In this document: piece after piece, positions 16,431-25,281 of the stretch
Layout of the letters: every line of letters starts with the position of its first letter
Position numbering within the stretch: position 1 is the first letter of the stretch
Origin: Candidatus Poribacteria bacterium
GTDB taxonomy: Bacteria; Poribacteria; WGA-4E; WGA-3G
Assembly (NCBI GenBank): GCA_012267415.1
Contig: JAAXGN010000153.1
Span: 1 to 64,000 of the forward strand
Length of the DNA stretch: 64,000 nucleotides
Reading direction: 5' to 3'
Made by a program: the position numbers and the translations under genes
Notes under the pieces: generated by a model
The model's database searches: none
Seen by the model: only the letters and a program-made list of their open reading frames with translations
What the model was told of the DNA's origin: nothing

Positions 16431-18527
16431 CTATCTTGCAAATGGCGTGCCATCTGCCTTTCCAAGATATATGTGATACATATTATCGGTACCGACACGA
16501 ATTGCGATCTGTTTCTGCATGTGAACACGATGATATTTTGCTGTAATTTTATCAAACACTGATTGGACTGCACGGATATTTAGCTGATAGCTCCCCTGTG
16601 TCATATTTGAGAATGCAAATTTACCATCTACATCTGTCTCCGTTTCAAAACGATCTAAGGTTAACGACATATCATAAGTCGTCAGTTCCCACGGGTACCA
16701 TGAGCGTGCCACTATGGCGTTCTGCACGGGTTCACCTGTATCTGCCCATTGCACTATCCCCTTTATACCAACTGTCGGTTTATCCGCTATAATCAACACC
16801 TTTTTACTGTTTTCCGCAGCTTTCAGGTTGATTTGGGTTGCAGCGATTCCATCTCCAGTAATATAGAGCATATACTTTTCATCTAAGAGACCCTCTAATA
16901 GGAAAGTGGGTTGGGTTTGGGAAAAACGTCTTGACATGATCGGTCTAATCAAACCGAAAGGAGTCAGTGTCGGTTTCATGCGTGTTTTATCGGGAAATAC
17001 TTTCACATCATAATATCCATCTGGTGGAATATTCTTCGGTAAGATAACATGTCCTTTAATAACAGATCCTTTTTGAAGTTGGATAATTAGTGGATCTTTT
17101 CCGATTTTTACGTTCCGGTATACCTTTGAAAGGTAGGCTTTTTTTGACACTTCTACCGACAGTAAATGTGGTTTTGTCTCTAACAGTTGCATTTGAAAAG
17201 TTCCATTTGCATCCGTTTTAGTCATTGAAATATGGGCACTGTTTCCATGCCGAATTTCACTGCGGTGCGTTGCGTAAAGCTGCACATCTGAAATAGGTTG
17301 TTCTTGAACACTAACAACTCTACCGTGTAAAGTATTCAGTTTTGGTACGTGGGCTATAATCTGTTTTTTGCTTTGAGGGTTGACAGATTCTAAAAAAGCA
17401 ATAAGAACACTATTTCTGGATATTGTCAACGTATATTCGATCGGATGAAGCTCAGAGAACAGGAAATTACCTTCTGCATCGGTCTTTACGGTGTGTTCAT
17501 GTTGCGCTGCAGCGCGAAAGAAATCTGCGGATCTATTGTGCATCTTTAACTGAACCTTGAGTCCGTTGACTGTATGATGTGGGTTTGAAACAGAAACTTT
17601 GCCTTGTAGAGAGAGAAAAGGTTTCAGTGAAAGCGAACCTAAATCATATACGTTTTTTTCTGGATACATATCAAATTTCCAATGAGCCGTTTGGTATTGA
17701 GGATGTGATGCAATCAGTGTGAAGGCATAGTAGAAATCGGCATCATTTGGTGTAGTCATGCGGAATTCACCGTTTGTGTTTGTCTCTGTTTTATGCGCGA
17801 ATTTACCATCACGATAAATACTATCGCTTCTTTCCGATGCTACCCTGATCAATACTCCAGTGATAGGTTGTTGATTCTCAATGTCAACGAAACGTCCATG
17901 TAAAGTAGCTCCCGGTTTTATAAACACTTCTACCCCACCGATATTGCTTCCTGGATAAACCGTCATCACAGGCAGATCAGACATATTAAAAACATGACCA
18001 TCAAAAGCATCAATCATGACGTATTGACCAGGTGACAGATTTTTGACTTCAAAATACCCATTGTCAATCTTGCCTTTAAATTTTCTTTCAATTCGTCTTT
18101 TGTTATGTGTGAGAAGACCGAGCTGTATTTCACCTGTGATTGATATCGGATGTTTATCAGTGGAATCAAGTAAAAAACCTGAAATAATCCCTGTGTTTTC
18201 AATAACAAAATCTGTCTTCACTTCGGCTTTTTCAGTAACCGTAACTTCCCGTTGTATGAGTAATGTACCGTAGTTACGAACCTTCACCATCCAGAGACCA
18301 GAAGGAAGGTTTCTAAGTATAAACTGTCCACCTGAATCAGTCTTAGTTGCGTACGTTATGTTGTCTCTATGTGAAACTGCTGAGACGGTATAATCTGGAA
18401 GAGGGTAGTTTTTTTCGTTTGTGACTTGTCCCTGAATTACGAAAGATTCCTCTTGGGAATGACAGAATTCGTTAGGAACTACAAAACAGAATAGTAATAT
18501 TGTATATATAATTAAAGTATTGTACAT
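16431..18527 (-). CDS. large exported protein of repeated carboxypeptidase-regulatory-like domains
   Basis: The signal peptide MYNTLIIYTILLFCFVVPNE is followed by five to seven beta-sandwich repeats of the CarboxypepD_reg/CNA-B-like type. Each shows the pattern 'xGxVxxxxxxPlxxxxVxa' followed by 'TDxxGxFxlxxLxpG': for example VIQGQVTNEKNYPLPDYTVS with TKTDSGGQFILRNLPSGLW, and TKTDANGTFQMQLL. Such arrays form stalks or adhesive scaffolds outside the cell. No catalytic domain, WGxLK tail or LPxTG signal is present. GAGAGG lies ten bases before the ATG. It sits between a DUF1573 gene and the rhodanese-MauE pair, on the same strand. Confidence 0.75.
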   Translation of the reverse strand: MYNTLIIYTILLFCFVVPNEFCHSQEESFVIQGQVTNEKNYPLPDYTVSAVSHRDNITYATKTDSGGQFILRNLPSGLWMVKVRNYGTLLIQREVTVTEKAEVKTDFVIENTGIISGFLLDSTDKHPISITGEIQLGLLTHNKRRIERKFKGKIDNGYFEVKNLSPGQYVMIDAFDGHVFNMSDLPVMTVYPGSNIGGVEVFIKPGATLHGRFVDIENQQPITGVLIRVASERSDSIYRDGKFAHKTETNTNGEFRMTTPNDADFYYAFTLIASHPQYQTAHWKFDMYPEKNVYDLGSLSLKPFLSLQGKVSVSNPHHTVNGLKVQLKMHNRSADFFRAAAQHEHTVKTDAEGNFLFSELHPIEYTLTISRNSVLIAFLESVNPQSKKQIIAHVPKLNTLHGRVVSVQEQPISDVQLYATHRSEIRHGNSAHISMTKTDANGTFQMQLLETKPHLLSVEVSKKAYLSKVYRNVKIGKDPLIIQLQKGSVIKGHVILPKNIPPDGYYDVKVFPDKTRMKPTLTPFGLIRPIMSRRFSQTQPTFLLEGLLDEKYMLYITGDGIAATQINLKAAENSKKVLIIADKPTVGIKGIVQWADTGEPVQNAIVARSWYPWELTTYDMSLTLDRFETETDVDGKFAFSNMTQGSYQLNIRAVQSVFDKITAKYHRVHMQKQIAIRVGTDNMYHIYLGKADGTPFAR

Positions 18528-18627
18528 AAGATATAGGCCTCTCTGTAATCACATTTTAATACTCCAGAGAATGTTTCAACGTACGCCAGAGAATTGAAAA
18601 TACGACCTGCTTTAATGTTCATAAGTC

Positions 18628-19731
18628 TTACTCTTCTGTTGAAAATGCGGTTTTACTATTTGACTCTTGGTTGTGAATTAATCCGTAGACAGGTATTGTA
18701 ATCGATGTTTTGTCTGCAGTAGTCAGTATCTGAATTTCTTCACGGAGTAGTATAGGTGAGTTTGGCGCGTCCCAAAAAACTTTGAACCGTTTTTCTTGAT
18801 GTAAATACGCATTGTAGGCACGCAGGGATTGGGTCCAATCGTCAGGTACAGCAATCTGCAAATAATCAGGAACCTGAATACTCTTTACCTTAAAATCTTT
18901 CTTCGCTGAGATAGTGAATTCGGTTGAAGGATTTGCGTCTTTATCCACTATACCGAAAGAGAGATTCGTCGGTTGAACCGTCACAGGTCTTACGATACTT
19001 GCAGTAATCGGCAGGGACAAAGTTCGTTCATTGGGAAAAGCCACTGTCAATATAGAAGAAAAGAGATCTGGCGAATTATCAGATAGAGTCTCTGTGTTTT
19101 CTTGTTTCCATTTTTCGGGTGACTGCAATTGGATTGTGATGATAAAACATTCTGAATTCGGATCTGGAGACATTTCCCAACTAAGACTTGTATGTGATGA
19201 TGGTAGGAGTCTAATTGCTTCCAAATCCAGTGGTGCATTTACACATAGTCTTATTTTTTTATCATAAGTTGTTTCGGGTATTATTTGTCCGAAATCACAA
19301 ATGTCGGCACTCAGTGTTGCGAACTGCTTAGCTGTGGCAACTATCGTTAGATAAACTTGCGGTGTCCTCGGACTGTCTGTGAATATTATGGCTGTCGCCG
19401 CTGTTGCATCAGATGGAACTATTTTGGGATCAAGCACAACTGTGAACGTTCCTTCCTCGTTTGGTTGAAGCAATTCTGGTCCTGTAATCTTGGCATAACT
19501 ACATCCTGCCTTAATTCTGTTTATTTTCAGAGTAGTTTTTCCTATATTTCTTGCTTTCACGGAACGTGTTACGGTACCTTCCCATTCAGGGATTGTCCCG
19601 AAGTTCACTTTATTTTCGGTAAAAACCAATTCTCCAGGGAGCTCCTGCTGATTATTCACGAGCACGACAACCAACACAGCAACCAGTAGAATCGGGAAGA
19701 TGATTGTTGTGAAAATGGTACGTTTTGACAT
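18628..19731 (-). CDS. membrane-anchored DUF1573-like protein
   Basis: One N-terminal helix (TIFTTIIFPILLVAVLVVVL) leads into a DUF1573-type Ig-like domain at about residues 35-135: FTENKVNFGTIPEWEGTVTR, IGKTTLKINRIKAGCSYAKI, PNEEGTFTVVLDP, FTDSPRTPQVYLTI. Two more Ig-like repeats follow, the last with LSFGIVDKDANPSTEFTISA. It is a second, distant relative of the lipoprotein at 7.5 kb. GAGGT lies close before the ATG. DUF1573 genes often neighbour rhodanese and MauE genes, as here, which suggests a shared envelope role, but no activity is known. Confidence 0.75.
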   Translation of the reverse strand: MSKRTIFTTIIFPILLVAVLVVVLVNNQQELPGELVFTENKVNFGTIPEWEGTVTRSVKARNIGKTTLKINRIKAGCSYAKITGPELLQPNEEGTFTVVLDPKIVPSDATAATAIIFTDSPRTPQVYLTIVATAKQFATLSADICDFGQIIPETTYDKKIRLCVNAPLDLEAIRLLPSSHTSLSWEMSPDPNSECFIITIQLQSPEKWKQENTETLSDNSPDLFSSILTVAFPNERTLSLPITASIVRPVTVQPTNLSFGIVDKDANPSTEFTISAKKDFKVKSIQVPDYLQIAVPDDWTQSLRAYNAYLHQEKRFKVFWDAPNSPILLREEIQILTTADKTSITIPVYGLIHNQESNSKTAFSTEE

Positions 19732-19735
19732 GATA

Positions 19736-19969
19736 TTACCTCGATGTTTTAAATTGTCCCCATGTTGTTGCTAACTTCGCTTGCGGCGAAACAGCAAGTC
19801 CAGGACCTGAAATCGTAAAAGAATCCACCCATCCACTCCCAATCTCAATTCCGTTTGACTGAATTAAAAACCCGATGATGGGTATTTTTGAGAAATCTGG
19901 GTCTTCAAAAGACACAGTTTCAAAATGAAAAGGGTGCATATCTAAAAAAAATGAACATTGTAATCTCAT
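19736..19969 (-). pseudogene. C-terminal fragment of a WGxLK-family gene
   Basis: The 77 codons align with the last third of the paralogue at 11.1 kb: DFSKIPIIGFLIQ, EIGSGWVDSFTISGPGLAVS against EIIAFVL, QIGNAWVDYFEFSELGLAVL, and the tail KLATTWGQFKTSR. The signal peptide and the first two thirds are missing, and the ATG merely overlaps the stop of the STT3 gene (ATGA) with no ribosome site. I therefore read it as a remnant whose 5' part was lost. Translation by coupling to the STT3 gene is possible but would give no exported product. Confidence 0.6.
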
Positions 19970-22842
19970 TTAAGAATAGATCTACCCCTTTCCCAAGACG
20001 CTTTTAGCTTCTTCTCAGAACTTGAAAAATCATGCTCCCGAAATTTTGGATCGGGTAATATTGTTTTCGGATATTCAATTTTCCATAGTCGGTACCCATC
20101 AGGTTCACATCTTACATCGGAATTCGTATCATAAATCAATGAAAAACCTGGAATGTCCTCCAAAAACAGATATAATCTTACTGTTAGTAAACGTGTAGCA
20201 CCTGCTGACAGATAGAATGCTTGAAAATGTCCAGTTGTTTCGTTCCGAAAAACAACCACAGCACCGGGCACACCGTTTTTCTCATGCATGCTGACGGATT
20301 TACCAACTTTTAATTTGGACGGAGGTAGAGAAAATATCCCGTCTTGAGTTATTCCATGAACCCTCGCTGACCAAGTATCACCGTCAAATGTAATTGAGAC
20401 TCCTCGCAGTATCCATTTCCCCGGAGGATAGTTCTTTCCATCTAACGTCAGCGCGTCCATAGTTCTAAAACTATGAGGAATAAAGTCAGTTTGCTGTACA
20501 GAGGGTGTAGCTTCACGACTTTGAGCCGGTCTGCGAAAATGAACAGATGCACCACGGTCAAAAGTTTCATCTGATCCTGTAAACGTAATTGCATCGAGTT
20601 TTAGGAGTTCATTCGTAGTTATCAACAGATGTGAGACATTATGTGTCTTTAAAAATGTAAGTGCTTCGGTTGAAGATATACCACTAAAGACATGACGTGC
20701 TGTCAAAAAAATCCAGTAAGGAATATAATGATCTTCGTCAACAATGGTAGCGCGTTTCGCAAACCAATGCACCTTGCTCCCATAATCCCACCAAGCAGCA
20801 ATTACATCTTGTTCATCGGTATGTTCCATAATATCAGCCAGACGTTTCTGCAATTTCGGAGAACGAGGAACTGCTGTTTGACGCACCGCCTCAGTACTGG
20901 CACGGACGAACCCTTTGTGAAACGGGAAGGGGGTAGGATTTAAAACCCCGCCTGCAGAAAAGACATCTGTACTTGTAAAAAGAATAAGGACAACGATGGT
21001 CGAGAGACAGGCAAATCTCTGTAGATAGGATATGTTTAGCCGTACCATTTTGTATAAAAACAACATTCCGATGAACGTAAACGGAATCGCCATGCCGATA
21101 AAAACCCATTTTATGATACTTGTCGTATAAGATAAACTATATCCGACATACAATTCTGATACAATAATAAGACTTATCACACATAATTCGGTTGGGATGT
21201 TTCCTAACACAGTACCTGGTGTTTCAAACTGATCGGAAGAATCATTTTCAATTCGCTCACTAATACCTCTGCGTAATACTGTAAAAAATAGTAAACTGAC
21301 AAGGACTGCAAATACCGGGTCAATAAAAAAGAGGTATCGTTCTGCACCACGGCTGCTTGAAAGACCAATAAGTATCCATATTAACACCAATAAATACCTA
21401 TCGTCTCCAAGATTATCCCCTCTTCTAAGAATATATGCGACTCCTATTGTAATTCCGCCAACCAAAAGAGAAACTCCAAATATGCCAAAGGAGACATCTG
21501 AATTCGTAATAAATAGAGAAAGGAGTGTTCCACATAGCACGATTTCGAATCCGATAAGAGTTAAACGAAAAATGGCACTTTCTTTTGAGAAGAAATTATA
21601 AACTAATATACCACAACCTGCCATTGCAGCTAAAGCTATGACTGAATACCTACTGAGAAACTTGATGCCGCTTAAGTCAAACAGTTCAGATACAGTAAGC
21701 ATAAGCCGACTCTGTCCTAATGGTGAGACTACATTGTCAAACAACTGACGAAACGTATCACCAATATTAGGCGATTGCAACAAAGTTAAACCAAATAATA
21801 AGAAAGTGACGGTGGCACAACCAAAAAAGCATCGATGAAGATTGCTGTGTCTTACGTGTTTCATCAACCGTCTGCTTATAGAAACCGGCTTTCCTGTTTC
21901 GGCGGTTGTTGAATCCTCTTTACCAAAATATGTGAGAGAACAAAAGAGAACAATTGTTGGTATGACAATTGCGAGAAAAGCATACGGTATCCAAATGTTA
22001 TAGTATGCGCGTGTAAATGAGAAAGCGAGTACAGTAAAACAGATATACCATATAACATATAGCGATGCACTTAGACGAGAAAAACCTCCCCGCAGTACAC
22101 GGACACTTATCCAGATAGAAAGGGTTGCTATTGAGAGACCAACACCTTCCCAAGACAGTGCAATCAATCCCCCAGCAATTCCAGATACAACGACATAAAT
22201 ATATCCTTTTTGTCTACCACTTGATAATTTTGAAGCAATACCAGATGACAACTTCGGTTTCTGCAGAGAGGATTCTGCTTTCAAGTAAAAAAGAAACATA
22301 ACCAATGACAGGAGTAGAATGAACGCGTCTCTGTCTGCAAAACCTGCGGTAGAACGATGCAGATTCAAGGAAGGAAAAATGGCGGTAAAATTAACAGCAA
22401 GGAGTGCTATTGAACTATCAAAAACCTGCCGACAAAGGACGTATAACACTAACAAACAAAGTGTATAGCAAACGATGGGGGTATACACCGCAACTGTATA
22501 TAGGTTAATGCTTGGAAAAACCCAATGCGAAAGGTGATAAGTATAAGCAAGAACGTAAGAATAGAAGTTAAGAGAAGTTGACAGATCTCTACCTTCCAAC
22601 TGCCATCGCTGCTTGTCAATCTCGGGAAGGTGTCCCTGTGAAACAATGAGATCAGCTTGGCGAAGAAAACGATAGGAATCGGTTCCAAGTAGAAGTGAAT
22701 CTTCCAAGTGCGCTTGATTCGCTGTCCGTATAAAAACACAGAGCAATAAAGAACAACTGAGCAAACCCAAAATTACAACTGATGAAACAGAGGGTTTGAA
22801 CCAATACTTACTAAAATGTCGCATGGACGAAAAGGTCTTCAT
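19966..22842 (-). CDS. STT3/PglB-type oligosaccharyltransferase
   Basis: A protein of 958 residues with about 12-13 membrane helices followed by a periplasmic domain. All hallmark motifs of the catalytic subunit of N-glycosylation are visible. There is an acidic residue in the first loop (GTDSYRFL, D55), a D-x-D in RSTAGFADRDAF (D170, D172), an SVSE/TIxE-type motif in TVSELFD (residues 383-386), and WWDYG at 684-688, which binds the +2 Thr/Ser of the sequon. The enzyme moves a lipid-linked glycan to Asn-x-Ser/Thr of exported proteins. No other glycan-assembly genes are in the window apart from the GT-C genes at 0.1-3.9 kb. It lies among exported-protein genes, which are plausible substrates. 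GAAGTGA precedes the ATG. Confidence 0.85.
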   Translation of the reverse strand: MKTFSSMRHFSKYWFKPSVSSVVILGLLSCSLLLCVFIRTANQAHLEDSLLLGTDSYRFLRQADLIVSQGHLPEIDKQRWQLEGRDLSTSLNFYSYVLAYTYHLSHWVFPSINLYTVAVYTPIVCYTLCLLVLYVLCRQVFDSSIALLAVNFTAIFPSLNLHRSTAGFADRDAFILLLSLVMFLFYLKAESSLQKPKLSSGIASKLSSGRQKGYIYVVVSGIAGGLIALSWEGVGLSIATLSIWISVRVLRGGFSRLSASLYVIWYICFTVLAFSFTRAYYNIWIPYAFLAIVIPTIVLFCSLTYFGKEDSTTAETGKPVSISRRLMKHVRHSNLHRCFFGCATVTFLLFGLTLLQSPNIGDTFRQLFDNVVSPLGQSRLMLTVSELFDLSGIKFLSRYSVIALAAMAGCGILVYNFFSKESAIFRLTLIGFEIVLCGTLLSLFITNSDVSFGIFGVSLLVGGITIGVAYILRRGDNLGDDRYLLVLIWILIGLSSSRGAERYLFFIDPVFAVLVSLLFFTVLRRGISERIENDSSDQFETPGTVLGNIPTELCVISLIIVSELYVGYSLSYTTSIIKWVFIGMAIPFTFIGMLFLYKMVRLNISYLQRFACLSTIVVLILFTSTDVFSAGGVLNPTPFPFHKGFVRASTEAVRQTAVPRSPKLQKRLADIMEHTDEQDVIAAWWDYGSKVHWFAKRATIVDEDHYIPYWIFLTARHVFSGISSTEALTFLKTHNVSHLLITTNELLKLDAITFTGSDETFDRGASVHFRRPAQSREATPSVQQTDFIPHSFRTMDALTLDGKNYPPGKWILRGVSITFDGDTWSARVHGITQDGIFSLPPSKLKVGKSVSMHEKNGVPGAVVVFRNETTGHFQAFYLSAGATRLLTVRLYLFLEDIPGFSLIYDTNSDVRCEPDGYRLWKIEYPKTILPDPKFREHDFSSSEKKLKASWERGRSILK

Positions 22843-22912
22843 GTTGTCACTTCTAATTAATACTGGATTTTAGAATTACCTGAACACTTTGATTTTTATG
22901 CTAATTCACTCA

Positions 22913-23731
22913 TCAACGTTTCAACTCTCCCCAGATCGTGGTTAAATGTTCTTGATGCAACTGCACATCAAGTGAATTGTGATTAGGGATGCCTTTCCCA
23001 GAAATTGAAAAGGATGATATCGTTCCCTCAAACCACCTGGCAGAAGGTTTAGGAACTACCATCAGACCGGCAACATCAATCATAGAAAACTCAGCGTCAG
23101 TGAATTCCGCGATTAAAATCTCTTGTGTAAATAGTTGAAACTGTCCAGTGTCAAAAACAACCTTTAAATGACCTGATGTTAACCGGAACCTGTCATTATA
23201 ATTTGTTTTCACTTCACCAATTTTGTAAACACCTTTGGCGGAAAATTGTACTCTTGTTGTCTTTTCAGGACTGAAAATATAACCTTCTGCGAAGTCAGGA
23301 TCGGGTTTTCGCTTACCAAGAAATAGACAGAGCTCACCCGCAATATCTTGGACATCTATTGGGTAACGTATTTCTTCACCCACGACTGCTACCCTGTTAA
23401 GTTGAAATTGATGTGCCTTCCAGTGTAGAAAATCTGCAGCTGTCACATGCTCCTGTTTCGATCTTTCAATGGTTCCAATAAGATCTCCAGGGACAAGTTC
23501 ATCAAATTCCCAAGACGCAAACCACGGATTGTCTTCAACGATTCGTTCCCAACCAATCAGTTCTGGCACATCAAACAGGTCCTTCCAGACTCCGGCATAA
23601 CTACGTCCAATTGTGAAAGCACTTAAAAGCACGACACAAATTGCTATTTTTGTCACATGCTTTCTCATGTGCAGCGAAAGATTGCGAACATACTGGAACA
23701 AACAGGGAGCATATATAGTTCTTACTTTCAT
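22913..23731 (-). CDS. exported concanavalin-like protein with WGxLK tail
   Basis: GAGGT lies close before the ATG at 23731; a second possible start (MRKHVTK) is 21 codons in. The signal region ends at the family's usual AGVW, followed by KDLFDVPELIGWERIVEDNP. Further blocks are FLHWKAHQFQLNRVAVVGEE, LCLFLGKRKPDPDFAEGYIF, LTSGHLKVVFDTGQFQLFTQ and FSISGKGIPNHNSLDV. The C-terminus is HLTTIWGELKR. Its nearest relative by eye is the gene at 13.5 kb. It lies 70 bases upstream of the STT3 gene on the same strand, so both may be on one message. Confidence 0.7.
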   Translation of the reverse strand: MKVRTIYAPCLFQYVRNLSLHMRKHVTKIAICVVLLSAFTIGRSYAGVWKDLFDVPELIGWERIVEDNPWFASWEFDELVPGDLIGTIERSKQEHVTAADFLHWKAHQFQLNRVAVVGEEIRYPIDVQDIAGELCLFLGKRKPDPDFAEGYIFSPEKTTRVQFSAKGVYKIGEVKTNYNDRFRLTSGHLKVVFDTGQFQLFTQEILIAEFTDAEFSMIDVAGLMVVPKPSARWFEGTISSFSISGKGIPNHNSLDVQLHQEHLTTIWGELKR

Positions 23732-23767
23732 TAATTACCTCTATCTATGAAATATCTGTGATTTTTT

Positions 23768-23820
23768 AAACATATTAAATAAATAAACATATTAAATAAA
23801 AAAACATATTAAATAAAAAA
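23768..23820. repeat. three tandem 17-bp AT-rich repeats
   Basis: The unit AAACATATTAAATAAAW occurs three times in direct order at a period of 17 bases (23768, 23785, 23802). It lies about 35-90 bases upstream of the ATG of the gene at 22.9 kb, where it could affect transcription or DNA bending. The remaining bases up to 24036 hold only the hairpin at 23977-24009. Confidence 0.7.
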
Positions 23821-23976
23821 ACCAACTAAATATCGCAAATGATTAGAAAAGACTAAATATGTGGTAAATTATTACCATAAGAGATGTGCTGAGACTAACA
23901 TGATTTGCAGCATATATTATTTTATAACAATTTGAAAGTAGAATTATCAATAATCGCTTAGATTTGAGATAAGGAA

Positions 23977-24009
23977 CAATGGGAAAAGAATTGGATTCGT
24001 TTCCCATTG
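23977..24009 (-). terminator. terminator-like hairpin
   Basis: A perfect 10-bp stem (CAATGGGAAA with TTTCCCATTG) about 30 bases past the stop of the gene at 24.0 kb. The minus-strand tail is only mildly T-rich. The stem shares its sequence with the terminator of the paralogue at 14.5 kb, so gene and terminator were duplicated together. Confidence 0.55.
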
Positions 24010-24036
24010 CTTATCATGAAATGTGATACTTCCTTT

Positions 24037-24756
24037 CTACATTATCTCAATGCAGTCGTGCCAACTATTAGTATCGTCTGACCAACGACTGAGTGTATCT
24101 GGGTTATCAGGATGAGATTTAGGATCATCAAAATCACTATCCTTTACTTCCAACAAGTCACCATAATCAGTTACGCCATTACAATAATACCGATAAGTCG
24201 TCTGAGACTTGTAGTAATTAGGACAGATATATCTTGTTCCGTCTTCTGTTTCTTTCTTCCATCCTGTCACAGAACCATAAACTGACACATAATCCCCACT
24301 ACTTGGAGAGTGTAGCGAGTGTGATTCTGACCCGCTCCAAGGATAACCTGTCGTATGATCTCCCCCGGAACTGACATCATAAGTCCAACTAAGTCCACCA
24401 CTATAGGTAATTTCGGCGGAGTTGGTTCCCCAGGGTGTGTCGTCTGAGGTAAAATCAAAACGCTGGAAACGATACCAATTTACTACTCGTGGTCTATTTC
24501 CTGCTGAGGTACTTGCACTTTCTGAAGTTGTGTAAATGTCAAAACCGTTAACTACACCACACAAATCATCGGAATTGATTTCTGCACCAAAATATTGACC
24601 ATTTACACCAGGGGCTCTATAATAGGGTCCCGCTCCCGTAGGATTAGCCCTTTCACGATTATTCAGACCCGCATTTGAATTGATGGCAAAAAAACCTATT
24701 GCTAAAGCTATTACTGGCAGTAAAGCAGTAAAGATTAAATCCAATTGTTTACGCAT
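24037..24756 (-). CDS. exported Cys-containing protein, paralogue of 14.5 kb
   Basis: The start at 24756 is chosen because AGGAG lies ten bases upstream and because it aligns with the start of the paralogue. It opens with MRKQLDLIFTALLPVIALAI, a signal peptide or anchor. The two proteins share DLCGVVNGFD, the FDFTSDDTPWGTNSAE block, PWSGSESHS, YICPNYYKSQTTYRYYC and DTLSRWSDDTNSWHDCIEI. The spacing of the six cysteines is mostly kept. No known family was recognised. Downstream come its hairpin and then a WGxLK-family gene, the same order as at 14.5-13.5 kb. Confidence 0.65.
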   Translation of the reverse strand: MRKQLDLIFTALLPVIALAIGFFAINSNAGLNNRERANPTGAGPYYRAPGVNGQYFGAEINSDDLCGVVNGFDIYTTSESASTSAGNRPRVVNWYRFQRFDFTSDDTPWGTNSAEITYSGGLSWTYDVSSGGDHTTGYPWSGSESHSLHSPSSGDYVSVYGSVTGWKKETEDGTRYICPNYYKSQTTYRYYCNGVTDYGDLLEVKDSDFDDPKSHPDNPDTLSRWSDDTNSWHDCIEIM

Positions 24757-24989
24757 TGTTTTAATTCTCCTATGAGTTTGCATACTGTTTATGCTTATTG
24801 CATGTTGACCGGAGTCTTACCAAATTAATGATATTGCCAAAGTAGTTGATAACTCTTTTAGCAATGTATAACTGCAATTGTGAATTGACAGAAATCATGC
24901 ACCGTCTAAGACATCTCTTTCGCATGGTATCTTTCAATTACAATTGTATATTATACCCTCTATAAGAGAGGACACAGTTTTATACTCCA

Positions 24990-25281
24990 ATAGGTGCATA
25001 AAATGAAAGAAAAATGAAGTTTTTACTAAAATTTTAGTCATAACGGGCAAAAAACGATAGATTCCGTGAAAATCACTCAATTTGAGTTCATCTGAATAAT
25101 TCATTCAATAAAATTCCAACACGTTAGGAATTTGATCACATTTTACCCTTCATAACTTAAAGACGTATTTTTTTACCCAAAAAGGTGCATAAAATGACGC
25201 ATAATATGAAAAAAAAATGAACTTTTTCTAAAATTTCAGTCAAAACAGGCAAAAAAACGATAGATTCAGTGAAAATCGCTC
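24990..25281. repeat. composite dispersed repeat, copy 2
   Basis: Same element and orientation as at 10833-11074, here more complete. Half-unit 24990-25079 begins GGTGCATAAAATGAAAG and ends GATTCCGTGAAAATCACTCA. The core contains AAATTCCAACACGTTAGGAA and CTTCATAACTTAA. Half-unit 25182-25279 repeats the first (GGTGCATAAAATGACG to GATTCAGTGAAAATCGCTCA). The right end lies inside the coding frame of the tetrahaem fusion gene and supplies its last codons and stop. Confidence 0.75.
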
